DNA from: Novosphingobium percolationis
GTDB lineage: Bacteria; Pseudomonadota; Alphaproteobacteria; Sphingomonadales; Sphingomonadaceae
DNA length: 64,000 nt
Direction of reading: 5' to 3'
Assembly (NCBI RefSeq): GCF_020179425.1
Contig: NZ_JAILYM010000005.1
Coordinates: forward strand, 1-64,000
Shown: one piece after another, positions 29,894 to 38,630 of the stretch
How the letters are laid out: every line of letters starts with the position of its first letter
Numbering within the stretch: position 1 is the stretch's first letter
Position numbers and translations under genes: made by a program
Notes under the pieces: generated by a model
Seen by the model: the letters and a program-made list of their open reading frames with translations, nothing else
Told to the model about the DNA's origin: nothing
Databases searched by the model: none

Positions 29894-30403
29894 ATGGCGC
29901 GGCTCACGGTCAACAATCAGGCGATGGAGTTCCGACTCGAACCGGACACGCCGTTGCTGTGGGCGCTGCGGGACGCGGCCAACCTCACAGGCACCAAATA
30001 CGGCTGCGGCACGGGCGAATGCGGCGCGTGCATGGTGATCGTGGATGGCCAGGCCATGCCGAGCTGCACGCTTTCGCTGGGCGAGGCCGAAGGACGCGCC
30101 GTCACCACGATCGAGGGGCTGTCGACCGATCGCGGCCACCCGGTTCAGCAGGCACTGGTTGCCGAACAGGCGATCCAGTGCGGCTTCTGCACGCCCGGCA
30201 TCGTCATCGCCGCCGCTGCGCTGCTGGCGCGCAATGCCAATCCCACCGAAGCCGACGTCGCCACCGCGCTGACCAACATCTGCCGCTGCGGTGTCCATCC
30301 GCGCCTGACCCGCGCGGTACAGCGCGCCGGGCGCATCGCGCGCGGGGAGGAACCCGGCGTGCCGCTGCCTGCCCCGCAGACAGCGACCACGCCCGGCCTG
30401 TGA
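29894..30403 (+). CDS. [2Fe-2S]-binding subunit of a xanthine dehydrogenase-family enzyme
   Basis: A 169-residue protein with the two-cluster layout of small subunits such as IorA. The plant-type ferredoxin site is GCGTGECGACMV plus a later cysteine (PSCTL). The second site is CGFCTPG and ICRCGVHPR. It should pass electrons from a molybdopterin large subunit. No large or FAD subunit lies beside it in this window: the next gene is a convergent siderophore receptor one base away. It may be the small subunit of an enzyme encoded elsewhere. It follows the aldolase gene by 38 bp. Confidence 0.92.
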   Translation: MARLTVNNQAMEFRLEPDTPLLWALRDAANLTGTKYGCGTGECGACMVIVDGQAMPSCTLSLGEAEGRAVTTIEGLSTDRGHPVQQALVAEQAIQCGFCTPGIVIAAAALLARNANPTEADVATALTNICRCGVHPRLTRAVQRAGRIARGEEPGVPLPAPQTATTPGL

Positions 30404-32464
30404 TCAGAACTTGGCGCGAACCGTCAGGCGCGCGTTGAGCGGCTTGCCGGTGGTGATGTTGTTGTCGGTGTGCGCCGAAGGGAAGTAGTCGGTGTCGAAC
30501 AGGTTCTCGACGTTGAGCTGCATCGAAATGCGGTCGTTCAGCTCGTAGAACGCGGCGGCATCGACGCGCGTCCACGCGGGCAGGCGCACCGTGTTGCTGA
30601 TCGTGGTGTACATCGACGACTGGTGAGTCAGCCCCAGGCCAAGGCCGAAGCGCTTGGTCACGTCATAGCGCGTCCAGGCCGAGGCCTGCATATGCGGCAA
30701 CTGGCCCAGCTTGCGCCCCGCCGGCGCCGACGTGGTCGCGGAACGCACTTCGCCTTCCTGCAGGGCAAGACCAAGGCTTGCCTGCCAATTGGGCAGGATG
30801 CGGCCGGCCAGCGAGAATTCCACGCCCTGCGCGCGGGTGCGGCCCGAAAGCTGCGTGTTGTTGTTGTTGTCGACGAAGCGCGTGTTGTCGCGCGTCAGGC
30901 GATAGACTGCGGCAGTGAAGGCAAGGTTGGTGTGGATGTCCCACTTCAGGCCCGCCTCGATGTTCTCGAACTGCTCGGGATCGAGCGTCGCCTGCGTGGC
31001 GTCGAGCGAGCCGAACTGGTCGCCCGACTGCGGCAGGAAGCTGCGGGTGAAGCTGGCGTAGAACGACATCTCCTTGCGCGGCTTGAGGATGATGCCCGCG
31101 CGCGGCGACCACTTCTTGTCGGTACGCGTGGCGCCGACGCCGTTGACCGCGCCAGCGATCTTGAACTCGTCATAGCGCACGCCGCCGACGATCTGGAGGA
31201 ACGAGGCCAGGTCGATCTGGTCCTGCACATAGGCAGACCAGGTATCGACCTTGCTGTCGGTCACGCGTGCGATGCCGGTGAAGCTGGCAGCCGGGATCGT
31301 CAGGCGCTTGGCGAGATCGATCGTCGCGCTGCCCTGGAACACCGGATCATTGCGCAGGCCGGTGGTGTTCTGGCTGGACACTTCCAGCCCCGCCAGCAGG
31401 GTGTGACCGATCGGGCCAGTGCGGCCTTCCCACACGAGGTTGGTCTGTCCCACCCAGCTTTCGCGCACGTTGGCGCTCGAATAGCCCGACAGCGTTACCA
31501 TGTTGGTGGCGGCATTGACCGCGCTGCCCGCGAACAGGTTGCTGTAGAACTTGTCGGTATGGCTGTACTGGCCGATCACGTTGAACGTCAGGCTGTCGGC
31601 CAGCTGGTGGTCGATGCGGGCTTGCGCGATATGCGCGGTGACACGCGCAACGTTGAGGTCGTCCGAGCCGAAGAAGGTGTCGTCGTAGCCCTTGAGCGGT
31701 CCGCCGTTGATCGAGGGCACGCCGCGATCGGTGGTGCGCTCGTCGTCGTCATAGTTGTACGACAGCTCGACCCGGGTGTCAGCGTCAGGCTCGAACGCCA
31801 GAGTCGGGTTCACGCCGATGAAGCGGCCGTTGAAGTCCTGTCGGTGGTTCCTGAACTCCTCGTAGGTGGCGTTCAGGCGCGCGCCAATGGTGCTACCCAG
31901 CGGCTGGTTGAGATCACCCGCGATCGAAAACGCACCGAACGTGTCCACGCCCGCGCTGGCCGCGCCCTTGGCCTTGGCAATGTCCGGCGTCTTGCTGACG
32001 CGATTGACCACGCCGCCACCGCCGCCACGGCCGAACAGCAGCGCGTTGGCACCCTTGAGCACCTCGACGCGCTCGATGTTGTAGAGCGAGCGATAGTACT
32101 GCGTGTCGTCGCGCAACCCGTCGAGATAGAAGTCGGCGGTGGTGTTCTGGCCGCGCAGGTTGACCTGGTCGCGGTGGCCTTCGCCCTGCCCCAGCACCAC
32201 GCCCGGAACATAGCGCAGCGCGTCGCCCAACTGGGTCACGGCCTGATCGTCAAGCTGTTCGCGGGTCAGCACCGCCACGCTCTGCGGCACGTCGACCAGC
32301 GGCGTCGGGGTCTTGATCGCGTTGGCGTCTTCCGGACGATAGCCGTCGGCCTTGCCGGTGACGACGATGGCGACGCGGCCTTCGGCGTCGGCGGCCTCTT
32401 CGGCGTGGGCGCACGTAGGCGCAAGCAGCGCGGTGCCTGCAAGCAGGGCGGCGATACGGATCAT
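30404..32464 (-). CDS. TonB-dependent siderophore receptor
   Basis: A 686-residue outer-membrane receptor. A signal peptide (residues 1-21, ending CAHA) precedes a TonB-box-like AIVVTG, a plug domain (TPTPLVDVPQSVAVLTREQLDD, VEVLKGANALLFGRGGGGG) and a beta-barrel ending in aromatic-terminal ...LTVRAKF. The plug signature is that of catecholate/hydroxamate siderophore receptors (Fiu/FhuE/FpvA type). Expression is probably iron-repressed, because a Fur-type palindrome lies 60-76 bp before the start. Its stop abuts the [2Fe-2S] gene, convergent. The siderophore is unknown, and no synthesis genes are nearby. Confidence 0.95.
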   Translation of the reverse strand: MIRIAALLAGTALLAPTCAHAEEAADAEGRVAIVVTGKADGYRPEDANAIKTPTPLVDVPQSVAVLTREQLDDQAVTQLGDALRYVPGVVLGQGEGHRDQVNLRGQNTTADFYLDGLRDDTQYYRSLYNIERVEVLKGANALLFGRGGGGGVVNRVSKTPDIAKAKGAASAGVDTFGAFSIAGDLNQPLGSTIGARLNATYEEFRNHRQDFNGRFIGVNPTLAFEPDADTRVELSYNYDDDERTTDRGVPSINGGPLKGYDDTFFGSDDLNVARVTAHIAQARIDHQLADSLTFNVIGQYSHTDKFYSNLFAGSAVNAATNMVTLSGYSSANVRESWVGQTNLVWEGRTGPIGHTLLAGLEVSSQNTTGLRNDPVFQGSATIDLAKRLTIPAASFTGIARVTDSKVDTWSAYVQDQIDLASFLQIVGGVRYDEFKIAGAVNGVGATRTDKKWSPRAGIILKPRKEMSFYASFTRSFLPQSGDQFGSLDATQATLDPEQFENIEAGLKWDIHTNLAFTAAVYRLTRDNTRFVDNNNNTQLSGRTRAQGVEFSLAGRILPNWQASLGLALQEGEVRSATTSAPAGRKLGQLPHMQASAWTRYDVTKRFGLGLGLTHQSSMYTTISNTVRLPAWTRVDAAAFYELNDRISMQLNVENLFDTDYFPSAHTDNNITTGKPLNARLTVRAKF

Positions 32465-32523
32465 GGACGGTTCCCCTTTCGTAAGGCCCCGTTAATGCGA
32501 GTCGTTTGCAATCGCAAGAGGAT

Positions 32524-32540
32524 TTGCGAATAAGTCGCAA
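32524..32540 (-). promoter_or_regulatory. Putative Fur-type operator upstream of the siderophore receptor
   Basis: TTGCGAATAAGTCGCAA is a perfect 6-5-6 inverted repeat (TTGCGA/TCGCAA) placed 60-76 bp upstream of the receptor start. It resembles alphaproteobacterial Fur sites as I recall them, and iron receptors are standard Fur targets. Binding is inference. Confidence 0.55.
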
Positions 32541-32621
32541 CAAGCGCTGGTCGCACCGCCTTGCGCTTTGCGGACAGGCGTTTAGGCGTGGACACTACGG
32601 CTTGAACGGAAAGGCAGCGCA

Positions 32622-32963
32622 ATGAAGGCAACCATCTGGCACAACCCGAATTGCGGCACCTCGCGCAACACGCTTGCCATGCTGCACGAAGCGGGCGCCG
32701 ACGTGACCGTGGTCGAGTACCTCAAGACCCCACCCAGCGCCGAAAAGCTCGCGCAGCTCTATCGCGACGCCGGGATCACGCCGCAGCAGGGACTGCGCCT
32801 GCGCGGCACCGACGCCGAGGAACGCGGGCTGCCGCAAGCGGACGACGCCACCGTGCTCGCCGCCATGGCAGCTGAGCCGAAGCTGATCGATCGTCCACTA
32901 GTCGAAACCGGCAAGGGGGTGCGCCTGTGCCGTCCCAAGGAGAAGGTCCTGGACATCCTGTGA
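32622..32963 (+). CDS. arsC: Arsenate reductase (glutaredoxin-dependent, ArsC family)
   Basis: A 113-residue ArsC/Spx-fold protein. It keeps the catalytic cysteine (NPNCGTSRNTL, C11) and the C-terminal DRPLVETGKGVRLCRP region with the conserved arginines that bind arsenate in E. coli ArsC. It would reduce arsenate to arsenite using glutathione and glutaredoxin. No arsenite pump or ArsR repressor is nearby, so a housekeeping YffB-like thiol role is an alternative. AAGGCAGCGCA precedes the ATG. It is divergent from the siderophore receptor. Confidence 0.88.
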   Translation: MKATIWHNPNCGTSRNTLAMLHEAGADVTVVEYLKTPPSAEKLAQLYRDAGITPQQGLRLRGTDAEERGLPQADDATVLAAMAAEPKLIDRPLVETGKGVRLCRPKEKVLDIL

Positions 32964-32979
32964 CGCGCCTGTGCCGCCG

Positions 32980-34329
32980 CTATTCGTAGCGGCGCTTGCG
33001 CTTCTTCTCGTCGCGCATCTTGGCCAGTTCTGCGTGAATGCGCTCGCTGATCGAGCCCTTGTCGGCACTTCCGGCGCTCAGCGTGATGTCCGCCGGATTG
33101 TCCGGCTCGGCCTCCTCCACCGGCTCGGGCAGGGGCCTTGGCTTGGGCGGATGGGGATATCCCTCGCAATTTGGCACTTCGCGCGCGCCCTGCTCATCAT
33201 AAAGCGCGGAGGCGGCAATCGGCGGATCGCCCGAACCCTGCGTCACGCAGATCACGACGTGCTTCGTCGCGATATCATACTCCACGGTCAGGTTCTCGAG
33301 CCCGCAGGATTCGGGATTGCAAGCCCGCGCGGCCAGCCTGGTGCCCTTGCGCAGGATCGGTTGGGTGGCGCGCACGTCGGGTAGCAGGCTCTCGAGGGCG
33401 CCTGACGCTTCCGGCCCGCCGACCAGTTCATCGACGGCCGCGCGAAACTCCTCGTCCTCGAACATCGTCTTGCCATCGATCCGGGCATCGATCTCCTTAC
33501 CGGCATAGCGCGCAATACCTTCGACCGGCGCCTCCTCGACTTCGGCATAGGCGCTTTCGCCCACGACCGGGCCTTCGGGGCTGGACGCCGTGTGCGCCAT
33601 CGTGCCCAACCAGAACGCCAGCGCGTGGCTGGCCAGCGCTGCGGCTCCCAGCCCCGCAAGCATGCGGATTCGCGAGGGCATTGCCAGCTTGGGCAAAGTG
33701 CGCTTGCGCGTCGGTTTTGCCGCCCCGGTGGCATCGGCCCCCGCTTCGGCTTGGGCGATGACCGGCGGCGCATCTGCCTCTGCAACGGCTTCACCCAGCA
33801 GAGCGTCGATATTCTCGGTCTGCGCAACCACCGCCACGGGCTCTGCGACAATCTCGCCGAGGAGATCGTCGAGCGGATCGGGATCGACCTTGCTGACAGC
33901 AGCGGGCGCGGGCGGCAGCTCACCCAGGATATCGTCCAGGGGGTCGGCAGCGGGCTCGATCGCGGGATCGGGAGAAAGCGCGCCCAGGATGTCGTCCAAC
34001 GGGTCTACGCCTGAGGCAGGTTCGGGCGCGGCTGGGACAGGCGCGGTTTCGGGCACGGGCGCGATCAGGTCGTCCAGAAGCGCATCGAGATCCGGCGCCG
34101 GCTCTGCCGGAACCGCGGGCACGGGCGCATCGGCAGGCCCGGCCAGTTCGCCCAGAATGTCGTCGAGATCGATCGAGGAAGCAGGCGCGGGCGTCGCCAT
34201 GCCGGCGAACTCGCCCATCAGATCGTCGATTCCGAGCGCGCGCGGGCTGGGTGGCAGGTCCAGCGGCTTGGCCGCGCGCTTGCGCCCCGGCTTCTTCTGC
34301 GCCCCAGCGCCTTGCGGTGATCGTGCCAT
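32980..34329 (-). CDS. Single-span membrane protein with seven LDDILGE-like motifs
   Basis: A 449-residue protein of unknown family. Residues 1-205 are a proline/alanine-rich, acidic, probably disordered region that carries seven copies of an I/L-D-D/A-I/L-L/M-G-E motif at about residues 34, 55, 81, 111, 131, 153 and 174. A basic stretch (KPTRKRTLPKL) leads to one membrane helix (about 221-247). The remaining ~200 residues would be outside the cytoplasm and include CNPESCG, a likely disulphide. The orientation, with the repeat region cytoplasmic, follows from the basic residues before the helix. The end is basic (DEKKRKRRYE). ATG at 34329 follows GGGACAGG; a start at 34380 is possible. Confidence 0.75.
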   Translation of the reverse strand: MARSPQGAGAQKKPGRKRAAKPLDLPPSPRALGIDDLMGEFAGMATPAPASSIDLDDILGELAGPADAPVPAVPAEPAPDLDALLDDLIAPVPETAPVPAAPEPASGVDPLDDILGALSPDPAIEPAADPLDDILGELPPAPAAVSKVDPDPLDDLLGEIVAEPVAVVAQTENIDALLGEAVAEADAPPVIAQAEAGADATGAAKPTRKRTLPKLAMPSRIRMLAGLGAAALASHALAFWLGTMAHTASSPEGPVVGESAYAEVEEAPVEGIARYAGKEIDARIDGKTMFEDEEFRAAVDELVGGPEASGALESLLPDVRATQPILRKGTRLAARACNPESCGLENLTVEYDIATKHVVICVTQGSGDPPIAASALYDEQGAREVPNCEGYPHPPKPRPLPEPVEEAEPDNPADITLSAGSADKGSISERIHAELAKMRDEKKRKRRYE

Positions 34330-34452
34330 GCCTGTCCCGAATGCCTGCCCATACCCCGCAAGCCTTGCGGAGAGCCGCATTAACCATGCGGACGGGTAAG
34401 GTCGGGTTGGGCCGAGCTTAAGGAGTTTTGCGGATCATGGGCCGCCAGCGAA

Positions 34453-34575
34453 TCAGAAAGGCAGGGCCTTGTCCGCCAGGATCAGCGCCGCCGCGCAAGA
34501 CAGCACGATCGCGCTGCGCAGCCAGTCGGCGACGGGCAGCGCGGGAACGGTGCGAAGGACAAGCGCAGGAGCCAT
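34453..34575 (-). CDS. Possible small membrane protein (40 aa)
   Basis: An ATG frame of 40 codons (MAPALVLRTV...LADKALPF) lies in the 287-bp gap between the motif-repeat protein and the M14 peptidase, in the same direction as both. It holds one hydrophobic helix (SAIVLSCAAALILA). No strong ribosome-binding site is visible, so it may be chance. A longer overlapping frame at 34418-34642 has less protein-like composition. Confidence 0.3.
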   Translation of the reverse strand: MAPALVLRTVPALPVADWLRSAIVLSCAAALILADKALPF

Positions 34576-34616
34576 ATCCCGAACTTGCCCTCGCGCCCGT
34601 TAACAGGCCGTAAAGA

Positions 34617-35747
34617 TCACCCGCGCTCGATGAGCCATTCAAGCAGCGATGCCAGGCAATCGCGCCCCAGCAGTTGCGATCGCTCCGGGCTCCACCCTTG
34701 CATCGCGCAAGGCAGGTCGTCGTTGTCCTTGAACGGCATTTCCAGCGTCATCGCCACCGCACCGAAACGCTCGGCAAGCTGGTTGGTCGACATCGAGAGA
34801 TTGGCCGTGCCCGGCCGGGCCTCGGGATAGCCGTGGCGGGTCTGGAAGTCGGGCGTCCGGCGTTCAAGGATCGCACGATAGCGGCGATAGGCCTCGCCCT
34901 GCGCCTCGCTCCACGAGGGAATGCCCTCGAAGCCCGCCAGGAACACGTGCGGAATCGCCTCGTCGCCATGGACGTCCATCGCGAAATCGACGCCCGTGGC
35001 CTTCATCGCGTCCAGCACGCACAGCACTTCGGGCGAGCGATCGGGGCTGGGCGCGGCCCATTCGCGGTTGAGGTTCACGCCCACGGCATTGGTGCGCAAG
35101 TGTCCGCGCACCGAACCATCGGGATTCATGTTGGGCACGACGTGGAAGGTGCAACGCTGGCGCAGCGCGCGGCCATGCGGATCGGCGGGGTCGGTCAGCA
35201 CGCCGAGCGCGCCCTCCATCCACCATTCCGCCATCGATTCGCCCGGATGCTGGCGCGCATAGAGCCACACCTGCACCGGCCCCGTGCCCAGATCGAGGCA
35301 ATCGATCGGCCGCCCATCGAGACTGCGTCCCAGCACGCGATGCGTCACGCCATCGGCTTGCGCGGTCTGGGCGACCAGGTCCTGATGCCGCTCGAGCGAA
35401 TAGGGTGCGAAGTAGGCGAACCAGCACGGGCCTGCAGGCGTGTGGCGGATGGTCAGCGTGCCGCCCTGCTCCTTCGGGTCGTAGCCGGTTTCGACGCGGC
35501 CCCAGAACTCGCGATCCTCGCTCACCACCGCGCGATAGCCGGGCCAGCCGCCGGGATAGGCCGAAGCGCCGAGCCCGGTGATCTTCAGCGTCAGCTCGCG
35601 GCCGGCACCGCCAGCGACGCGAAAGTGGAACCACTGGAAGAAGTCCGACTGATGGTCCTTGCGGATGGCCAGGGTGGCCGTATCGCCCTCGATGGAGAGG
35701 ACCTCGATGTTCCCGCTGTCGAAGGCGGCGTCGATGATCATGGTCAT
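34617..35747 (-). CDS. M14-family zinc carboxypeptidase (cytosolic CCP-like)
   Basis: A 376-residue protein. The N-terminal beta-sandwich ([26 protein letters not shown]) is the domain that marks the cytosolic carboxypeptidase branch of M14. The catalytic domain shows zinc ligands in RQHPGES and DVHGDEA, substrate residues in VNLNREW, and the catalytic glutamate in MTLEMPF. There is no signal peptide. Substrate in bacteria is unknown. The ATG at 35747 overlaps the stop of the upstream DUF4136 gene by 4 nt, so they are coupled. Confidence 0.92.
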   Translation of the reverse strand: MTMIIDAAFDSGNIEVLSIEGDTATLAIRKDHQSDFFQWFHFRVAGGAGRELTLKITGLGASAYPGGWPGYRAVVSEDREFWGRVETGYDPKEQGGTLTIRHTPAGPCWFAYFAPYSLERHQDLVAQTAQADGVTHRVLGRSLDGRPIDCLDLGTGPVQVWLYARQHPGESMAEWWMEGALGVLTDPADPHGRALRQRCTFHVVPNMNPDGSVRGHLRTNAVGVNLNREWAAPSPDRSPEVLCVLDAMKATGVDFAMDVHGDEAIPHVFLAGFEGIPSWSEAQGEAYRRYRAILERRTPDFQTRHGYPEARPGTANLSMSTNQLAERFGAVAMTLEMPFKDNDDLPCAMQGWSPERSQLLGRDCLASLLEWLIERG

Positions 35748-36340
35748 TTGACCTTGATAGTATCGCCCGACCTGCCGGGAAAGCCCGCGAACAACGCGTG
35801 CGCCATTCGCCGCGCCGCAGGTTCCGCCTGCGCCAGCGCCGAGCCGGCCGTCTCGACGTTCTCGGCCCGGCCTTCCCACAGGGCACGGCCCGTGGCGCGA
35901 TCGCGAATCACGACGCCGAGCCGCGTGGCGATGCGATCCTTCGGCCCACCACCGAGGTTGAACCCGACGCCAAGGCCGAAACCGCTGTTCCATCCCCCGG
36001 TCGATCCGCCGACGCCGACCGAGACCGGCCCGCGCCTGCGCTCCTGATGCAAGGTCTCGCGCTCCACGCGCACCTCGACCACGCGATCGGCCGCGCCTGC
36101 CGTGGCAAAGCCCCACCCTTGCGCCCCCAGTTCGCGCGCCACGGCATCCAGCCACGGCGCATTTTCCAGCGAGGCGCGATCGGTCCCCGGCGCTCCGGTA
36201 ACGAAAACGGCGTCCTTGCCCAGCCCGGCGAGCGATTCGGAGGTGTGGAAGCGCGTCACCTCCACGGGCGCTGCCAGCGCAGGCGTGGCGACAAGAAACA
36301 GGGCGAATGGCAGCAGGCGGCGCATGAGCATTAGATCCAT
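35744..36340 (-). CDS. Exported DUF4136-type protein
   Basis: A 198-residue protein with an N-terminal signal peptide ([18 protein letters not shown]). The central glycine-rich strand (GVGFNLGGG) and the ending block ([20 protein letters not shown]) are typical of DUF4136 envelope proteins. No lipobox cysteine is present, so it is probably periplasmic. Starts at 36340, 36331 and 36325 are all possible; the signal peptide fits best from 36325. It overlaps the M14 peptidase gene by 4 nt and follows a paralogous DUF4136 gene by about 47 bp. Confidence 0.78.
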   Translation of the reverse strand: MDLMLMRRLLPFALFLVATPALAAPVEVTRFHTSESLAGLGKDAVFVTGAPGTDRASLENAPWLDAVARELGAQGWGFATAGAADRVVEVRVERETLHQERRRGPVSVGVGGSTGGWNSGFGLGVGFNLGGGPKDRIATRLGVVIRDRATGRALWEGRAENVETAGSALAQAEPAARRMAHALFAGFPGRSGDTIKVK

Positions 36341-36387
36341 CACAAGGTCACCCCTTGGATATGGACCGTTTCAGCGCGCGCGCAATG

Positions 36388-37113
36388 TCATTGGGCATCG
36401 CCGGGGCGCGGCGGTGCGGGTGCAAATCCGCTCGCATCGACCACCTGTCCTTCGGGAAACTTTGCAAACAACGCCGCAGCCAGCCGTCCCGCCACCGCGC
36501 CGTTGTCGAGCCCATCGTCGCCCTCGCGGTTCTGTGCCTCGGCGTGGCCTTCCCACAGGGTTTCGCCGCTCGCCTTGTCGCGGATGCGCACATCGAGCCG
36601 GGTTTCGACGATCGCCTTCTTCGGCTTGGTCAGATCGACATTGAGCGCGAGACCATAGCCGCTGCCGCGGTTGGAGACATACGTGCTCATCTCCCCGCTG
36701 ACCGGCTTGTGCGGCGCTTCTTCGGGCATGACGGTGCGGTGGCTGACGCCCACCTGCACCACCTGCCCCGGATCCTGCGCGGTGGCCGTGTCATAGCCAT
36801 GGCGCGCCAGCTCATCGACCACCGCGGCTTCATAGACGGGCAGCTTCCAGTCGGCGTCGCTGGCGTCCTCGCCCGTGCTCATCGCCGAAACGACGATGCG
36901 CCCCTTGCCCAGTCGGTCGCCCGCATCCACGGCTCGGAATGCCGTTACCTCGACCCGCCTGGCCGGTTCGCTACCCTGCCTTACGCCGCGCTCCAGCCGG
37001 TCGCGCCCGCCCCAGCGCTCTCCCGTCATCGGACCATCGCCGGGAAAGGGCTGCGCTTCCACGACGCAGGGCGCGGCCAGAAGGAGCAGAGGAAGAAGCG
37101 CGCGGCGGTTCAT
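36388..37113 (-). CDS. Exported DUF4136-type protein (second copy)
   Basis: A 241-residue protein with a signal peptide (MNRRALLPLLLLAAPCVVEA). The C-terminal block TRLDVRIRDKASGETLWEGHAEAQ aligns by eye with [23 protein letters not shown] in the next gene, so the two are paralogues. It has the DUF4136 layout of a beta-alpha domain with a variable N-terminal extension. The cysteine after AAP is a poor lipobox, so lipidation is doubtful. It is the first gene of the DUF4136-DUF4136-M14 group. Confidence 0.78.
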   Translation of the reverse strand: MNRRALLPLLLLAAPCVVEAQPFPGDGPMTGERWGGRDRLERGVRQGSEPARRVEVTAFRAVDAGDRLGKGRIVVSAMSTGEDASDADWKLPVYEAAVVDELARHGYDTATAQDPGQVVQVGVSHRTVMPEEAPHKPVSGEMSTYVSNRGSGYGLALNVDLTKPKKAIVETRLDVRIRDKASGETLWEGHAEAQNREGDDGLDNGAVAGRLAAALFAKFPEGQVVDASGFAPAPPRPGDAQ

Positions 37114-37280
37114 GATGGTGTCATCCGGCTGGAAGTGAGGCGATCCCGATCAACGCCCGTGCCCCGCGAGCGCTGTCAATCCCCTGAACGGCCCCACAGG
37201 CGCAACCCTTCGTCTCTTTCACGTCCTGTTTATGCTGCTAGTGCGAAGAGACACACGACAACCGGGGGTGATTCGCCAAG

Positions 37281-38282
37281 ATGAAGGTTCCTGTCCTCGT
37301 TACCGGCGGCGCCGGCTATATCGGCAGTCACGCGGTTCTCGCGCTCAAGGATGCGGGCTGGCCGGTCGCGGTGATCGACAACCTCACCACCGGCTTCCGC
37401 TTCGCCATTCCCGAAGGCGTCCCGCTCTACGAAGGCGACATCGAAGATGCCGCGCTGCTGGCACGGATCTTCGCCGAACAGGGCACGCAGGCGATCATGC
37501 ACTTTGCCGGTTCGATCATCGTGCCCGAATCGGTCGAAAACCCACTCAAGTACTATCACAACAACACCGCCAAGAGCCGCGCACTGATCGAGGCCGCGGT
37601 GACCGGCGGGGTGAAGCACTTCATCTTCTCCTCCACCGCGGCGACCTACGGCATCCCCGAAGTCTCGCCCGTGACCGAGGACAGCCCGAAGCTGCCGATC
37701 AACCCCTATGGCCAGTCCAAGCTGATGACCGAGCTGATGCTGGCGGACACCGCGAACGCCCATCCGCTCAACTTCTGCGCGCTGCGCTACTTCAACGTCG
37801 CGGGCGCGGACCCGCAGGCCCGCACGGGCCAGTCGACGGCGGGCGCAACGCACCTGATCAAGGTCGCGGTCGAGGCGGCGCTCGGCAAGCGCGAGGGCGT
37901 CAGCGTGTTCGGTACCGACTACGATACGCCTGACGGCACGGGGGTGCGCGATTACATCCACGTCTCCGACCTCGCCAACGCGCACGTACTGGCGCTGGAA
38001 GGACTGATCGAACAGCCCGAGCGCTCGCTGACCATGAACTGTGGCTATGGCCGGGGCTTCTCGGTGCTCGAAGTGCTCGACGCCGTCGACCGGGTGACCA
38101 ACAACAAGATCCAGCGCTGGATGGAGGGACGCCGCGCGGGCGATCCCGATTCGCTGATTTCGGACAATCGGCGCATCAAGGCGACGCTCCCATGGGTGCC
38201 GCACTACGCCGATCTCGAAACCATCGTCACCCACGCGCTGGCGTGGGAGCGCAAGCTGACCGAGATCCGCGGCGAAGCGTAA
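37281..38282 (+). CDS. galE: UDP-glucose 4-epimerase
   Basis: A 333-residue extended short-chain dehydrogenase that interconverts UDP-glucose and UDP-galactose with bound NAD+. The Rossmann motif is VTGGAGYIGSH at residues 7-17. The catalytic set is FSSTAATYG and YGQSK, and the substrate region RYFNVAGADPQARTGQ is typical of GalE. It supplies UDP-galactose for polysaccharides, consistent with the exopolysaccharide locus, although it lies 13 kb away. It is divergent from the DUF4136 group. Confidence 0.95.
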   Translation: MKVPVLVTGGAGYIGSHAVLALKDAGWPVAVIDNLTTGFRFAIPEGVPLYEGDIEDAALLARIFAEQGTQAIMHFAGSIIVPESVENPLKYYHNNTAKSRALIEAAVTGGVKHFIFSSTAATYGIPEVSPVTEDSPKLPINPYGQSKLMTELMLADTANAHPLNFCALRYFNVAGADPQARTGQSTAGATHLIKVAVEAALGKREGVSVFGTDYDTPDGTGVRDYIHVSDLANAHVLALEGLIEQPERSLTMNCGYGRGFSVLEVLDAVDRVTNNKIQRWMEGRRAGDPDSLISDNRRIKATLPWVPHYADLETIVTHALAWERKLTEIRGEA

Positions 38283-38377
38283 GCGGGCACGGCCCCGAGA
38301 GTTGACTTTCCACAGGCCCCCCGGTAACGGCGCGCCTTCAGTTTCAAGCCCGGTCGCTTCGGGTAGAGGGATTCGAC

Positions 38378-38503
38378 ATGAAGATTCGCAACAGCCTGAA
38401 GTCGCTCAAGGATCGTCACCGGGACAACCGCGTGATCCGTCGTCGCGGCCGCACCTACGTCATCAACAAGACCCAGAAGCGCTTCAAGGCCCGCCAGGGC
38501 TGA
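38378..38503 (+). CDS. rpmJ: 50S ribosomal protein L36, C-minus type
   Basis: A 41-residue basic protein, [14 protein letters not shown]... ending QKRFKARQG, the usual length of the YkgO/L36B type. The four zinc-binding residues of classical L36 are missing, so it works without zinc. In many alphaproteobacteria this is the only L36. AGAGGG stands at proper distance before the ATG. Three hairpins follow it (38513-38600). It is too short for usual open-frame cutoffs and is easily missed. Confidence 0.95.
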   Translation: MKIRNSLKSLKDRHRDNRVIRRRGRTYVINKTQKRFKARQG

Positions 38504-38512
38504 TTGCGGATC

Positions 38513-38532
38513 GTCCCTGCTTCGGCAGGGAC
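38513..38532 (+). terminator. UUCG-loop hairpin after rpmJ
   Basis: GTCCCTGC (38513-38520) pairs perfectly with GCAGGGAC (38525-38532) around TTCG, starting 9 nt after the rpmJ stop. It lacks a T-run and may protect the mRNA 3' end or start termination. Confidence 0.55.
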
Positions 38533-38568
38533 AGCGCAGCGCTGATGCCTTGGTCGCCAAGGCACGAA

Positions 38569-38600
38569 GCCCTCGCCCATTGGCGGGGGCGCTTTCGTTT
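38569..38600 (+). terminator. Intrinsic terminator after rpmJ
   Basis: GCCCTCGCC (38569-38577) pairs with GGCGGGGGC (38582-38590), one G-U pair, loop CATT, followed by GCTTTCGTTT. A third stem, GCCTTGG/CCAAGGC at 38547-38563, lies just before it. Confidence 0.7.
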
Positions 38601-38630
38601 GTAGTCGGGCGTTTGTGTGGAGTGCGCGTG

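Noticed and set aside
30470..32533. Open frame of 687 codons opposite the siderophore receptor
   Set aside because: Shadow of the receptor gene in a GC-rich genome; no domain pattern and no ribosome-binding site.
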